A DNA stretch of 64,000 nt from Phycisphaerales bacterium. Lineage in GTDB: Bacteria > Planctomycetota > Phycisphaerae > Phycisphaerales > UBA1924. Positions 26,272 to 35,465 of the stretch are shown piece after piece (the first letter of the stretch is position 1; every line of letters starts with the position of its first letter). The notes under the pieces were generated by a model, which saw only the letters and a list, made by a program, of their open reading frames with translations, was not told where the DNA came from and searched no databases. The stretch spans positions 186,001-250,000 of the forward strand of contig JAJDDO010000026.1 in the NCBI GenBank assembly GCA_029260265.1. Reading direction: 5' to 3'. The position numbers and the translations under genes were made by a program.

Positions 26272-27195
26272 CTAGGCGGGGCTCGTAGACAACGAGCCAA
26301 GGCCGAGCATCCGCCCAACAACAGCCAGTTTCTCTCCGACAGAGAGTTTCTCAGGGTTGGTGCCGTTGTGATGCAACAGCACCATCGTCTCGTCATCCTG
26401 CGAGGGGGCGTTGCGATAAGTTCGGATGGTCTGATCAACCTCATCAATAAGCACATTGGGCTCAAACCCGCCCACACGAGTCGAGTCGATCTCTTGGACC
26501 ATGTCGAGGAACCCGCCCGGACCGATCATCTGCCCGGAAGGGTTGATCGATTCCGAATAGGCATCGGTGTACATAAGCACGCAATCACCGGGATTGAGCT
26601 TGATCGCAAGCTGCTGATAATCAGTCGAATCGATCACGCCGAGCGGGAGATTCCTGATCCCGATCGCCGGCGTCGAGTCTGTGAGCACACCGGGGGTATG
26701 CTGGTCGAGCGGAGCCCATCGTCCGGTGCTCTTCGTCCGCAGCAGCGGCGGGGGATGCCCGGCGTTGACAAACACCAGGTGATCGGTCGGCGCGTAATAG
26801 GTCGATAGGATCGCGGTGGCGAAGTGCTCTCCACGCCCGAGTTCATCAAACGAACGATTCAACGCTCGCGCGAACCGCGTCTGGTTCGCGATGTTGACCG
26901 AGCGGCGCATAGATTTTTTCAGGCTCTCCGCCAGATCGTTGACCTTGACTCCATGACCCGCGACATCCGCGAGCGCGATCCGCGTAACACGCCCGGATCC
27001 GCACCTTGAAATGTAATACACATCCCCGCCCCCGACCTCGTTCTCGATGCCTTCGTCAGCGAACGGGGTCGAGCGGACATACACATCGAGCCCGGGCACC
27101 GACGCGGCATGATCCGCCTTGGACGCCCCGCCCCAGACCTCCATGCACTGAAGCTCGTGAACATCTTGATCGTTGGCGGCAACAGCGGTGGGCAT
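26272..27195 (-). CDS. SpoIIE-type PP2C serine phosphatase
   Basis: A 307-residue PPM-family phosphatase without sensor domain. Motifs in order: GGGDVYYI (first metal Asp), DVAGHG (second Asp), NAGHPPPLL, YTDAYSE and QDDETMVLLHH at the end of the domain. Such proteins dephosphorylate anti-sigma antagonists or other Ser/Thr-phosphorylated regulators. ATG 27195 is preferred because GAGGAG lies 7 bases upstream; the in-frame TTG at 27201 has no support. It follows nadK with a 26-base gap and is probably the last gene of an ispA-dxs-nadK-phosphatase run. No STAS or anti-sigma partner is next to it. Confidence 0.9.
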   Translation of the reverse strand: MPTAVAANDQDVHELQCMEVWGGASKADHAASVPGLDVYVRSTPFADEGIENEVGGGDVYYISRCGSGRVTRIALADVAGHGVKVNDLAESLKKSMRRSVNIANQTRFARALNRSFDELGRGEHFATAILSTYYAPTDHLVFVNAGHPPPLLRTKSTGRWAPLDQHTPGVLTDSTPAIGIRNLPLGVIDSTDYQQLAIKLNPGDCVLMYTDAYSESINPSGQMIGPGGFLDMVQEIDSTRVGGFEPNVLIDEVDQTIRTYRNAPSQDDETMVLLHHNGTNPEKLSVGEKLAVVGRMLGLGSLSTSPA

Positions 27196-27221
27196 AGGCA
27201 ACTCCTCGGTTGGATCAACCC

Positions 27222-28103
27222 TCAGCGCTGCCCTGTTATTCCCTGCGAGTTCGGGGCCGACGCCCAGTGCATCTTGCCGATGAGGGTCTGCCAGTAGCTC
27301 ACCTTGGGGTCAATCACAAACTCCACCGGCCACTTGTCTTGGGTCACGCTGAGCACATCGCCCTCGTGGAGCCGATCGTGAATCTGTCCATCGACCATCA
27401 GCGTCGTGCCTGCTTCCTCGTTGGCATTGACAGATTTAATCGTGATCGTGATCTGGGCATCCGCCGGGATCACGATCGGACGGAAGCTGAGCGAATGAGC
27501 CGCGATCGGTGTAAGGATCGATGCATCAACCCCCGGAGCAACAATCGGTCCGCCTGCAGAAACATTGTAAGCAGTCGATCCCAGAGGCGTGGACACAATG
27601 AGCCCGTCGCCCGAGACACTTGGCCCAGGCTCTTGGTTGACGCTGACATCCAAGGTAATCATCCGATACGGCGGGCCTGCGGTGACCACGAGCTCGTTGA
27701 GGGCGACCGCGGTGCACCGCTGAGTTCCATCAACCGAACGGATCTCCCCACGCAGCGCACGCACCTTCCGGGTCAACAACGGCGCATCATTGAGGATCTG
27801 CCCAGCGGCGACCCTGAACGAATCGAGCTCATACCCCGCCATGAACCCGACCTTGCCCGTATTGACGCCAAGCAGCGGGCACGCCAGCTGCATGCATTTG
27901 CCCGCAGCAGAGAGGATCGTCCCGTCGCCGCCCAACGCGATCACAAGATCAACCGGCTCATCGGTCGAGATGTTTTCGGTGTCGTCTGCCTCAATCACCG
28001 ACAGCAGCCGCCCGTGCTGCTCGATCAGCGATCGCACCTCATCGAGCGCTTCGACAGCCCGAGGCTTGCAGTGGTTCACGATGAGGACAACAGATCTGGG
28101 CAT
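27222..28103 (-). CDS. nadK: NAD kinase
   Basis: NadK phosphorylates NAD+ to NADP+. The 293-residue protein has the diagnostic GGDGT loop (LVIALGGDGTILSAA, about residue 65), GVNTGKVGFMAGY, NELVVTAGPPYRM and the second glycine-rich SGDGLIVSTPLGSTAYNVSAGGP. ATG 28103 is chosen because the family core begins with SVVLIVNHCKP directly after it. It lies 22 bases after dxs on the minus strand; dxs-linked NADPH demand in the MEP pathway makes the pairing sensible. No clear ribosome site is seen. Confidence 0.96.
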   Translation of the reverse strand: MPRSVVLIVNHCKPRAVEALDEVRSLIEQHGRLLSVIEADDTENISTDEPVDLVIALGGDGTILSAAGKCMQLACPLLGVNTGKVGFMAGYELDSFRVAAGQILNDAPLLTRKVRALRGEIRSVDGTQRCTAVALNELVVTAGPPYRMITLDVSVNQEPGPSVSGDGLIVSTPLGSTAYNVSAGGPIVAPGVDASILTPIAAHSLSFRPIVIPADAQITITIKSVNANEEAGTTLMVDGQIHDRLHEGDVLSVTQDKWPVEFVIDPKVSYWQTLIGKMHWASAPNSQGITGQR

Positions 28104-28125
28104 CTTGATTCCATGAGGTCGGCTG

Positions 28126-30144
28126 CTAAGAGCGTTCGCAGCTCGCCCCGGTTGTTTCCGTATCCTGCTCTGCTCTGGCTCGGACAGCGTGCTCGACTGG
28201 TAGCTTCGAATAGGGATCCGCAGCATGGCGGATCATCCGCACCAGCCCCTCGCGGTCAAGCCCAACCTCGCTCAGCTGATCGTCCCGGGAATCCTGGAGG
28301 ATCCACCGGTCAGGGATGCCGTGGCGGACAATACGCGAGGTATCAAGCCCGAGCTCATGAGCGCATTCAAGCACAGCAGAACCGAACCCGCCGACAATCG
28401 AGTGGTCCTCGACAAGCAAGATCGGAATCTGGCGTTGGAGCAACTGCCCAACGAGATGTTTGTCGATTGGCTTGGCGAATCGAGCATCATAAACCGCGAT
28501 GGTGTATTCGCCCTCAAGCTGCTTGGCAGCCTGCAACGCCGCAACCGCGGGTGTGCCAAACGCAAGCACCGCAACATCGGGTCGGCTTGAATCAAGATCC
28601 GCATGATCAGGAGTGAGCAGCCGCGCCTTGCCGAGCTCGAAGGCCGGGCAATCAGTATCCGAGAGCATCGAGCTCACCGAATCGCGAGGGTACCGCACCG
28701 CGCTGAGCCCGGCTTCCCATTCATTCATAAACGCAAGCGACGCCAGCAAGCTTGGTTCGTCGATCGCCGCCATCAGCACCGCATCAGGCAGCGTGCGGAG
28801 CAACGAAACATCACAGAACCCGTGATGAACCGCGCCGTCTTCGCCAACCAAACCCGCACGATCAAGGCAGAGCCGGACCGCAAGCCCCTGCAGGGCCGCC
28901 TCCTGGAATGCCTGGTCAAACGCACGCTGGAGGAAGGTCGAATACACCGCGAAGAAGGGCTTGAGCCCGCACTTGGCCATCCCCGCCATCATATCCATCG
29001 CGTGTGATTCACAGATCCCCGTGTCAAACGATCGGTCGGGGAAGGCGTGGATTGCTTTGTTGATCCCGGTGCCGTCGGGCATCGCCGCGGTGGCGACGAC
29101 AACCTTTTCGTCCCGCTTCATCATTTCAACCATGGCATCGCCGAAGGCGCTGGTGAATGAACGCCCAGATGGCGCCATCTCGACCTTGCACCCCGCGTTT
29201 TCGCTCCGTTCAACCGTGAACGCCTTGGGAGAATGAAACTTGGTCGCGTCTTGCTCGGCGACATCCAGCCCCTTGCCTTTGGTCGTCTTGACATGCAGAA
29301 CCATCGGGCGGTCAATATCGCGTGCCTCGGTAAGAAACTCGATGAGTGTCCGAAGATCATGCCCGTCGATCGGACCGACCGTCAGCAGCCCAAACTTCTC
29401 GAACCAAGAATCCTCAGAGATCGCCGCCTTGGTCATCTCGCCCATGCGGTGGTACGCCTCGCGGAGCAATCCGCCGCCGGGCACCTTCTTGAGCAGCACG
29501 CTGGCGCCCTTCTTAAAATCAGAATAGGTATGGCTCACCCGCACACGATCGAAGTACTGCGCCATCGCGCCCTGAGGCTTGGAGATGCTCATCCCATTAT
29601 CGTTCAAGACCACCAAGAACTGACGCGCCAGCATCCCGGCATTGTTGAGTCCTTCCATGGCTACGCCGTTGACAATCGAGCCATCGCCGATCAACGATAC
29701 CACGCGCCTGCCGTTCGGGTTTGATTCCGGGTCATAGCCCTGACGGTTCAGGGTGTCGCCCCGGGCCATCCCGACCGCGGTCGAGATCGCGGTGCCTGCA
29801 TGCCCAACGCGGAAAAGATCAAAGGCGGATTCACTCGGCTCAGGGAACCCCGACATGCCCTCTCGCGTGCGGAGTTTGCTCAGCTTATCGCCTCGTCCCG
29901 TGAGGATCTTGTGCGGATAGCACTGGTGCCCAACATCAAAGAGCAGCCGATCATTCGAAAAATCAAACACGCGGTGCATCGCAATGGTGAGTTCGACCAC
30001 ACCAAGATTGGGAGCAAGATGCCCGCCAGAGCGGGAGACCTGCTCGATGATGGATTGACGGATTTCGCCAGCAAGCTCCTCGAGTTGCTCGATAGAGAGT
30101 GCACGCAGATCGGAGGGTGTAGATATGGTTGGAAGAATCGGCAT
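28126..30144 (-). CDS. dxs: 1-deoxy-D-xylulose-5-phosphate synthase
   Basis: Dxs makes DXP from pyruvate and glyceraldehyde 3-phosphate with thiamine diphosphate, the first step of the MEP isoprenoid pathway. The 672-residue protein has the three transketolase-like parts. The first holds SGGHLAPNLGVVELT, DVGHQCYPHKIL, and GDGSIVNGVAMEGLNNAG with the ThDP metal site. A pyrimidine-binding part shows ESHAMDMMAGMA and DRAGLVGEDGAVHHG. The C-terminal part has VEDHSIVGGFGSAV. ATG 30144 has AAGGA just upstream. ispA lies upstream with a 160-base gap and nadK follows. Length and motifs look intact. Confidence 0.97.
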   Translation of the reverse strand: MPILPTISTPSDLRALSIEQLEELAGEIRQSIIEQVSRSGGHLAPNLGVVELTIAMHRVFDFSNDRLLFDVGHQCYPHKILTGRGDKLSKLRTREGMSGFPEPSESAFDLFRVGHAGTAISTAVGMARGDTLNRQGYDPESNPNGRRVVSLIGDGSIVNGVAMEGLNNAGMLARQFLVVLNDNGMSISKPQGAMAQYFDRVRVSHTYSDFKKGASVLLKKVPGGGLLREAYHRMGEMTKAAISEDSWFEKFGLLTVGPIDGHDLRTLIEFLTEARDIDRPMVLHVKTTKGKGLDVAEQDATKFHSPKAFTVERSENAGCKVEMAPSGRSFTSAFGDAMVEMMKRDEKVVVATAAMPDGTGINKAIHAFPDRSFDTGICESHAMDMMAGMAKCGLKPFFAVYSTFLQRAFDQAFQEAALQGLAVRLCLDRAGLVGEDGAVHHGFCDVSLLRTLPDAVLMAAIDEPSLLASLAFMNEWEAGLSAVRYPRDSVSSMLSDTDCPAFELGKARLLTPDHADLDSSRPDVAVLAFGTPAVAALQAAKQLEGEYTIAVYDARFAKPIDKHLVGQLLQRQIPILLVEDHSIVGGFGSAVLECAHELGLDTSRIVRHGIPDRWILQDSRDDQLSEVGLDREGLVRMIRHAADPYSKLPVEHAVRARAEQDTETTGASCERS

Positions 30145-30304
30145 GGGGTCCTTACAAATGCGAGATGACGATCCCAAGATTGTATCGTGTAACATCGCTG
30201 GGTGCCAGTAAGACGATCGCTAGGCAGACCGGGTTCGTTCTCGTCCAAAGATCGGCCAAATCGACTTATACGGACGCTCTTGACCGACATCCGCTATCGC
30301 CATG

Positions 30305-31201
30305 CTAATGCTGGCGAGTGGTGAGGCTTTCGAGCAGCCCGACAAGCCCGCTGCCGTCCGCCCCGAGCCCCTCAGCCGCCGCCCGTGCTCGATCGTGCAA
30401 CTCCGCAGCAACCCGCCGCGATCCCGCGACACCAAGCACGCTCGGGTAGGTCAGCTTGCCGGCCTCGATATCTTTCCCCGTCGCCTTCCCGACCAGCTGC
30501 GCATCGCCCTCAGCATCGAGCAGGTCATCGACCACCTGAAACTGCAACCCGATGGCCTCGCTGAACTCGGTCACCCCAGCGAGTTGTGCCTCATCCGCGC
30601 CCGCACAGATCGCGCCCATTCTGCACGCCGCGCGTATCAATGCCCCTGTCTTGTTTCGATGGATGAGCCGGAGCTTCTCTTCTTCACTCAGCTCCTCGGG
30701 CATCCCACCGAGCGTATCGTGCACCTGCCCGACAATCATCGCCCGGGTGCCGGCGCATAACTCGCCAAGCAGCACCGGGCGGGCAGAGTCGGCAACTTGA
30801 GCATCCGGATCCATAATCGCCTCGAACGCGAGCGTCAGCATCGCATCGCCCGCCAGAATGGCCATCGCTTCGCCGGCATGAATATGCAGCGTCGGGCGTC
30901 CTCGGCGAAGATCATCATCATCCATCGCGGGCAGGTCATCGTGCACAAGACTGAACGCGTGGATGAGCTCAACCGAGACGCCCGCCGGAGTCGAACATCT
31001 CCCCAAAGAACCACACGCTTCGGCTGCCCTCCAAGCCAGCACCGGACGCAGCCGCTTGCCGCCGCCCAACACAGCGTACCTCATCGCGTCGGCGAGGTTC
31101 TCGGTCAATGACCGAGAATCGAGAAATGCCTCGATGCCCTGGTCAGTCTGGGCGATGATCTCGTCGATCGTGATCGGATTGGTGTTCGAATGTGTTTCCA
31201 C
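30305..31201 (-). CDS. ispA: short-chain polyprenyl diphosphate synthase
   Basis: An all-helical prenyltransferase of 298 residues condensing isopentenyl diphosphate with allylic diphosphates, probably to farnesyl or geranylgeranyl diphosphate. The first Asp-rich motif is VHDDLPAMDDDDLRRG with the two extra residues of bacterial IspA-type enzymes, and the second is FQVVDDLLDAEGD. GGKRLRPVL at the start is also typical. The start is taken at GTG 31201, since a TACGAT hexamer ends 5 bases before it; TTG 31207 is an alternative. It stands upstream of dxs, so isoprenoid precursor and chain-length enzymes are clustered. Confidence 0.93.
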   Translation of the reverse strand: METHSNTNPITIDEIIAQTDQGIEAFLDSRSLTENLADAMRYAVLGGGKRLRPVLAWRAAEACGSLGRCSTPAGVSVELIHAFSLVHDDLPAMDDDDLRRGRPTLHIHAGEAMAILAGDAMLTLAFEAIMDPDAQVADSARPVLLGELCAGTRAMIVGQVHDTLGGMPEELSEEEKLRLIHRNKTGALIRAACRMGAICAGADEAQLAGVTEFSEAIGLQFQVVDDLLDAEGDAQLVGKATGKDIEAGKLTYPSVLGVAGSRRVAAELHDRARAAAEGLGADGSGLVGLLESLTTRQH

Positions 31202-31206
31202 GACCA

Positions 31207-31212
31207 ATCGTA
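31207..31212 (-). promoter_or_regulatory. -10-like hexamer of ispA
   Basis: TACGAT on the minus strand, 5 bases before GTG 31201. Confidence 0.45.
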
Positions 31213-31237
31213 GCCGACCGCGGTTGCTTGTCCTTGC

Positions 31238-31243
31238 TACGAT
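31238..31243 (+). promoter_or_regulatory. -10-like hexamer of the ExbB/TolQ gene
   Basis: TACGAT preceded by TGC, ending 5 bases before ATG 31249. The same hexamer serves ispA on the other strand 26 bases away. Confidence 0.5.
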
Positions 31244-31248
31244 CCGCC

Positions 31249-31869
31249 ATGATCCAGATGTTACGAGAGTTCTTTATCACGGGCGGTTGGGTGATGTACC
31301 CGTTGTTGTTGCTCAGCGTGCTCTCGATCACACTGATCCTTGAACGCGTGTTCTATTGGTTCGCCCCTCGCCGCCGATCGGGCACACGCCGCCTCGTCAG
31401 CTACGCCCGGCTGATCGATCAGGGCGAGCTCTCGCGTGCCAAGGCGATGAGCCTCGACGACCGATCGCCGGAGGGCACACTCGTCCGACTGACACTCTCC
31501 GCGAGCTCATCACCGAGCGAAGCGATCGCCTTCGCCTACATCGAGGGCATCCGCCCGAGCATCGAACGATTCGCAACCATCCTTGCAACGATCATCGCCA
31601 TCTCGCCCCTGCTCGGGATCCTCGGCACCGTCACCGGAATCATCGAGAGCTTTGATCTCCTCGGAGAAGCATCAACGGTTTCGGACCCGACCGTGGTCGC
31701 CGGCGGCATCGCCGAGGCTCTCTACACCACCGCATTTGGGCTCACGATAGCGTTGGTAACCATCTACCCGCACCTGCACTTTCGTGCAAAGTCCGAGCAG
31801 ACGCTCAGCAGGCTCGAAACCCTTGCCTCAATGTTTTCCAACGACTCAAGCACCACCAGCAACGCTTGA
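31249..31869 (+). CDS. MotA/TolQ/ExbB proton-channel family protein
   Basis: A 206-residue inner-membrane protein with three hydrophobic segments: VMYPLLLLSVLSITLILERVF near the N-terminus, and two more around residues 115-140 (ILATIIAISPLLGILGTVTGII) and 150-180 (AEALYTTAFGLTIALVTIYP). The LLGILGTVTGI and ALYTTAFGL motifs are those of ExbB/TolQ stators that use the proton gradient. The usual ExbD/TolR partner is not adjacent in this window, which is unusual. ATG 31249 is chosen over an upstream start because of the hexamer directly before it. Confidence 0.9.
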   Translation: MIQMLREFFITGGWVMYPLLLLSVLSITLILERVFYWFAPRRRSGTRRLVSYARLIDQGELSRAKAMSLDDRSPEGTLVRLTLSASSSPSEAIAFAYIEGIRPSIERFATILATIIAISPLLGILGTVTGIIESFDLLGEASTVSDPTVVAGGIAEALYTTAFGLTIALVTIYPHLHFRAKSEQTLSRLETLASMFSNDSSTTSNA

Positions 31870-31887
31870 TCCCGGCGATAATCTCGC

Positions 31888-32346
31888 TCAGACCGTGGCT
31901 TGCTCTTTGAACAACTCGTAGATCTCATCGGGCGAGCTCGCGTTGTACACGCTCTTGCGGAAGTCTTCTTGGGTGATCAACCGGCTGACCTGTGCGAGCG
32001 CCTGGATGTGATCACTCGTCTTGTCCGGCGGCGATGCGAGCAGCACGATCAGCTGCACCGGCTGAGAATCAATCGCCTCAAAGTCCATCGGCTCGCTCGG
32101 TTTGCCGATCGCCATCGCCAGCTTATCCATACCCGCGCACTTGCCGTGGGGGATAGCAAGCCCGAACCCGATCCCGGTCGTCCGCGTCTGCTCACGCGAC
32201 CAGACCGCGTCCTTCAGCGATTGGGCATCATTGACCTTCCCCGCACCAGCAAGCAGATCGACCAACTCGCCGATGACGGCTTGCTTGTCATTGCCCGCAA
32301 GCGGAGTAGAAACACAATCAAGACTCAGAATATCAATCAGGTTCAT
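31888..32346 (-). CDS. PTS EIIA domain protein (PtsN-like)
   Basis: A 152-residue EIIA of the fructose/mannitol/nitrogen type. The phospho-accepting His is in GFGLAIPHGKC (about residue 70), followed by QPVQLIVLLASPP, as in PtsN (EIIA-Ntr) proteins. No EIIB, EIIC, HPr or enzyme I gene is close by, so it is likely regulatory rather than sugar transporting. ATG 32346 begins the domain (MNLIDILSLDCV); the frame upstream is not family-like. It is convergent with the ExbB/TolQ gene. Confidence 0.88.
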   Translation of the reverse strand: MNLIDILSLDCVSTPLAGNDKQAVIGELVDLLAGAGKVNDAQSLKDAVWSREQTRTTGIGFGLAIPHGKCAGMDKLAMAIGKPSEPMDFEAIDSQPVQLIVLLASPPDKTSDHIQALAQVSRLITQEDFRKSVYNASSPDEIYELFKEQATV

Positions 32347-32487
32347 ACACACCATCCACAATCGAACGAAATGCCATACGCCTCCATACCAAACGCAGGC
32401 GATTGGTAAGTCTACTGCATCGCTGCACGCCCGGCACGGATTCTCTCTGGAATTGACCAAAAGGGCAATATGGATTGCTGCGAACGC

Positions 32488-33855
32488 TCAATCAAATCGG
32501 AAAATCGCACGGAATGACCCATCGCTGTAGCCCGCAGGGTCGCCACCCGGAGCGCCCGCAGGATCGACACGCGATTGCTCCACAAGTGTGGCATTGAACC
32601 GATCCGCGATCCAATCCGCCTGGTCCTCATTCTCTTCGCGTTCGAGCGAACAGGTGGAGTACACGAGCGTGCCCCCGGGACCAAGCAACCCCACAGCGTT
32701 CTCGATGATCCCTCGCTGAATCGGTACGAGGCGGGCCAGTTGATCATCCATCTCCCGGTACCGCGCTTCATGACGCCGAGCGAGCACGCCCGTGTTCGAG
32801 CATGGGACATCCGTCAGCACCAGATCGGCCTTTTCAACCTTGTCGACAAGGTCCTCAATATGAAGCACCTGCACCCGCTCGCTGCCCATGAATACCTCGC
32901 TGAGGGTATCGAGCCGAGCATCATCGACCTCACACGCCCAGATTTCCGCATCCGGGAACCGCGCATAGAGCTGACAAGTTTTGGTTCCCTGTCCGGCGCA
33001 CAGATCAATGATCAAGCCCGGATTGTCGATGTCTAGAGAATCGACCACCGACGAACTCGCCGCATCTTGCACCCAGAGATCCGGGCGATTATCGAGCAGA
33101 TCGACAAGCTGCTTCCGCCCACCGGTGTAGACCTGATGATTCGCCGATTCATGCGGCGAGCAAAGACCATCCGGTATATCTTCTGTCCTGGCCCCGGTGT
33201 AAATCGTGATCGGCGGCTTGATCAGGGTGTGCAATGCCTGAGCACGCGGCGGCCCAAAGACCTCAAACCAGCGACGCAGCAGATCCAGCGACACCGATGT
33301 CGATACCGCAAGTCGACGATGCGAATCTTCTGGAAGCTGCACATCAAGCAGCTGCAGGCTCGATCCATCCGCAAGCGGGATCCGATCGAGCTCATTGTCC
33401 CATGATCCAATCTCCTCACACTTTGGACCCTTGGCAAGGGCAACCTTTCGAAGAATCGCGTTGACCATCCCGCCCGCACCGGGGCGGATGTTATCCTTGG
33501 CCCATTGCACGCTCTCGTCGAGAACCGCATGGACGGGGATCCGATCCATGAGCAGCAGCTGGGCGGCCCCGCCAAGCAGCACCGCCTGCATCCGAGGCTC
33601 AATCTCGCGCATCGTCACACGCCCGAGCTTGCCCACAATATACGACAGCGTCATCCATCGGATGATGACCGCGTCATAGATCGCATGGGCGAGGGCCGAA
33701 TCACGCGGATCAAGCAGGGTGGTATCGAGCGATAAAATCTCGAGGTCCGGCATCCGGGATGCCTGATGCGAGATCGCCCGAAGCGCACAATCGCGGGCAT
33801 TTCTGGGCGATGGATGGCGCGATGATTGATGTTGGTGGGTAGCATGATTATTCAT
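32488..33855 (-). CDS. rsmB: 16S rRNA m5C methyltransferase, RsmB/Sun type
   Basis: RsmB methylates C967 of 16S rRNA using SAM. The 455-residue protein starts with a His/Ser/Gln-rich tail, then a NusB-like helical domain (about 20-160), then a Rossmann methyltransferase. Motifs: LIDLCAGQGTKTCQLY (SAM), LTDVPCSNTGVLARRHEARYR (PCxxTG) and TLVYSTCSLEREENE with the catalytic Cys. ATG 33855 follows a TACCGT hexamer by 6 bases. The neighbouring EIIA gene is in the same direction after a 141-base gap. Confidence 0.93.
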   Translation of the reverse strand: MNNHATHQHQSSRHPSPRNARDCALRAISHQASRMPDLEILSLDTTLLDPRDSALAHAIYDAVIIRWMTLSYIVGKLGRVTMREIEPRMQAVLLGGAAQLLLMDRIPVHAVLDESVQWAKDNIRPGAGGMVNAILRKVALAKGPKCEEIGSWDNELDRIPLADGSSLQLLDVQLPEDSHRRLAVSTSVSLDLLRRWFEVFGPPRAQALHTLIKPPITIYTGARTEDIPDGLCSPHESANHQVYTGGRKQLVDLLDNRPDLWVQDAASSSVVDSLDIDNPGLIIDLCAGQGTKTCQLYARFPDAEIWACEVDDARLDTLSEVFMGSERVQVLHIEDLVDKVEKADLVLTDVPCSNTGVLARRHEARYREMDDQLARLVPIQRGIIENAVGLLGPGGTLVYSTCSLEREENEDQADWIADRFNATLVEQSRVDPAGAPGGDPAGYSDGSFRAIFRFD

Positions 33856-33861
33856 CAGCCA

Positions 33862-33867
33862 ACGGTA
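33862..33867 (-). promoter_or_regulatory. -10-like hexamer of rsmB
   Basis: TACCGT on the minus strand, 6 bases before ATG 33855. Confidence 0.4.
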
Positions 33868-33902
33868 GGTCCATGCCACGATGAATGTTTGAGGAGCCCG
33901 AC

Positions 33903-35417
33903 ATGTTTGCCAAGCGCCCGCAGATCCTCAGAGCAGCGGGGAACGGCACCCCCCGCCGAGGAATCCTCTCGGGGATGCGGATCCGTAAAAAACTCATCGT
34001 CCTCCACACCCTCTTCTCGATCTCTCTCGGGATCATTCTCCTGATCGCGCTCAAGCCGGCCATGTCCAAGGTCATCAACAGCGCCGAGCAAGAGCAATCG
34101 CATCAGCTCTCCGTGATGCTCTTTGATATCGAAAGCCCCCAGCAATCGCGGCTCGTTGCACAGTTTGATACAAACGCCAGGATCAAGGTCGGAACAATGG
34201 ACGAACTCGGCATGTCGGGTATCGTGGCCGATCTTGCCCGAGAAGCCACCCCGAGCACGCTCCCAATCGGGACCGATGGCACCTCGGCGGGCGTTGCCCG
34301 CTGGCTGGAGGGTGATCAGTTCGCCGTGATCCGTGTCCGAGCACAACGGGCAAGAAAGATGATCGGGCTGGTGTACGCCCTGGTTGTTGCGACCCTGCTG
34401 ATCGGGTACATGCTGGTCGCTGCATCGCTGGAAATGTTCGTGCTCCCCGGGCATCTCTACCGACCGATCGGGTCGCTTCTGAAGGCCGATCGCGCAGTCC
34501 AAGAGGGCGATCGTTGCAATGAACTGATCCCCGATCCACAGATCCCCGCTGATGAACTCGGCGAGATCATGCGATCACGCAACGAAACCGTAACCTCGCT
34601 GCGGGCCAACGAGCAAAGCCTCGCCCAAACCCGGGACCGACTCGAACACACCGCAGCGGATCTGCACAAAAAGAATCTCCTCCTCGAAACCGCCAAGAAA
34701 AACCTTGAAGGCGCAGATCGGTTGGCATCGCTCGGCATGATGTCCGCCGGGATCGCGCACGAACTCAACACCCCCCTCGCCGTCGTCAAAGGGCTCGTTG
34801 AAAAGCTCTCGATGGGTGCCGAACTCACCAAGCCAGAAATCGTGCTCTTGGCGAGGGTGGTTGGGCGGCTCGAAAAGCTGAGCGATGGGCTGCTGGATTT
34901 CGCCCGCGTTCGCCCGCCGACGCTTGTTCAAGCGGATATCCATCAGGTGATCGCCGATGCATGGACACTCGTCCGCCTTGATCGCCAGATCGTACAGCCG
35001 GGGCAGCAGATAGAGGTCATCAACGAAGTCCCCAAATCGACTCTCATCAGATGCGATCCAGACCGGCTCGTGCAGGTATTCGTCAACCTCATCCGCAACG
35101 CGATCAACGCGATCACCTTCGAACCGGGCTTCGTCGGGCGTGTACGCATCACCTCAGCGTTCGAGCTTCGTGATGAAGTTGAGTGGATCAAGATCCTTGT
35201 CGACGACAACGGCCCCGGAATCGATGCCGAGATGATCGATCGCCTTTTCGAACCCTTTGTGTCGACCAAGCTCGACTCGATGGGCACCGGTCTCGGGCTC
35301 GCGGTCGCCAACGGGATTGTCCACGAGCACAACGGGGTGCTCACCGTGACCAACAAGCCCGCCGGCGGCACCGAATCGGGGGCTATCTTTGAACTGCTCT
35401 TACGCGTAGAGCAATGA
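33903..35417 (+). CDS. membrane sensor histidine kinase
   Basis: A 504-residue kinase. A basic N-terminus leads to a membrane segment (LIVLHTLFSISLGIILLIAL), an extracytoplasmic loop of about 95 residues, a second membrane segment (GLVYALVVATLLIGYMLVAA), a HAMP-like region (YRPIGSLLKADRAV) and a coiled coil. The phospho-acceptor box is AGIAHELNTPLAVVKG (around residue 285). The ATPase part shows NLIRNAINAI, VDDNGPGID and GTGLGLAVANGI. ATG 33903 has GAGGAG upstream. A response regulator with an XRE output domain follows 48 bases later and is the likely partner. The signal sensed is unknown. Confidence 0.93.
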   Translation: MFAKRPQILRAAGNGTPRRGILSGMRIRKKLIVLHTLFSISLGIILLIALKPAMSKVINSAEQEQSHQLSVMLFDIESPQQSRLVAQFDTNARIKVGTMDELGMSGIVADLAREATPSTLPIGTDGTSAGVARWLEGDQFAVIRVRAQRARKMIGLVYALVVATLLIGYMLVAASLEMFVLPGHLYRPIGSLLKADRAVQEGDRCNELIPDPQIPADELGEIMRSRNETVTSLRANEQSLAQTRDRLEHTAADLHKKNLLLETAKKNLEGADRLASLGMMSAGIAHELNTPLAVVKGLVEKLSMGAELTKPEIVLLARVVGRLEKLSDGLLDFARVRPPTLVQADIHQVIADAWTLVRLDRQIVQPGQQIEVINEVPKSTLIRCDPDRLVQVFVNLIRNAINAITFEPGFVGRVRITSAFELRDEVEWIKILVDDNGPGIDAEMIDRLFEPFVSTKLDSMGTGLGLAVANGIVHEHNGVLTVTNKPAGGTESGAIFELLLRVEQ

Positions 35418-35454
35418 TTCTGACAATATGGTATCGCTCTGGGCGTGAATCGTG

Positions 35455-35460
35455 TACACT
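35455..35460 (+). promoter_or_regulatory. -10-like hexamer of the response regulator gene
   Basis: TACACT ends 5 bases before ATG 35466; it lies in the short gap after the kinase gene, so the regulator may also be made independently. Confidence 0.45.
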
Positions 35461-35465
35461 CCATC

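Noticed and set aside
27210-28616. A 468-codon frame on the plus strand across nadK and dxs
   Set aside because: Antisense shadow; both minus-strand genes have complete motifs.
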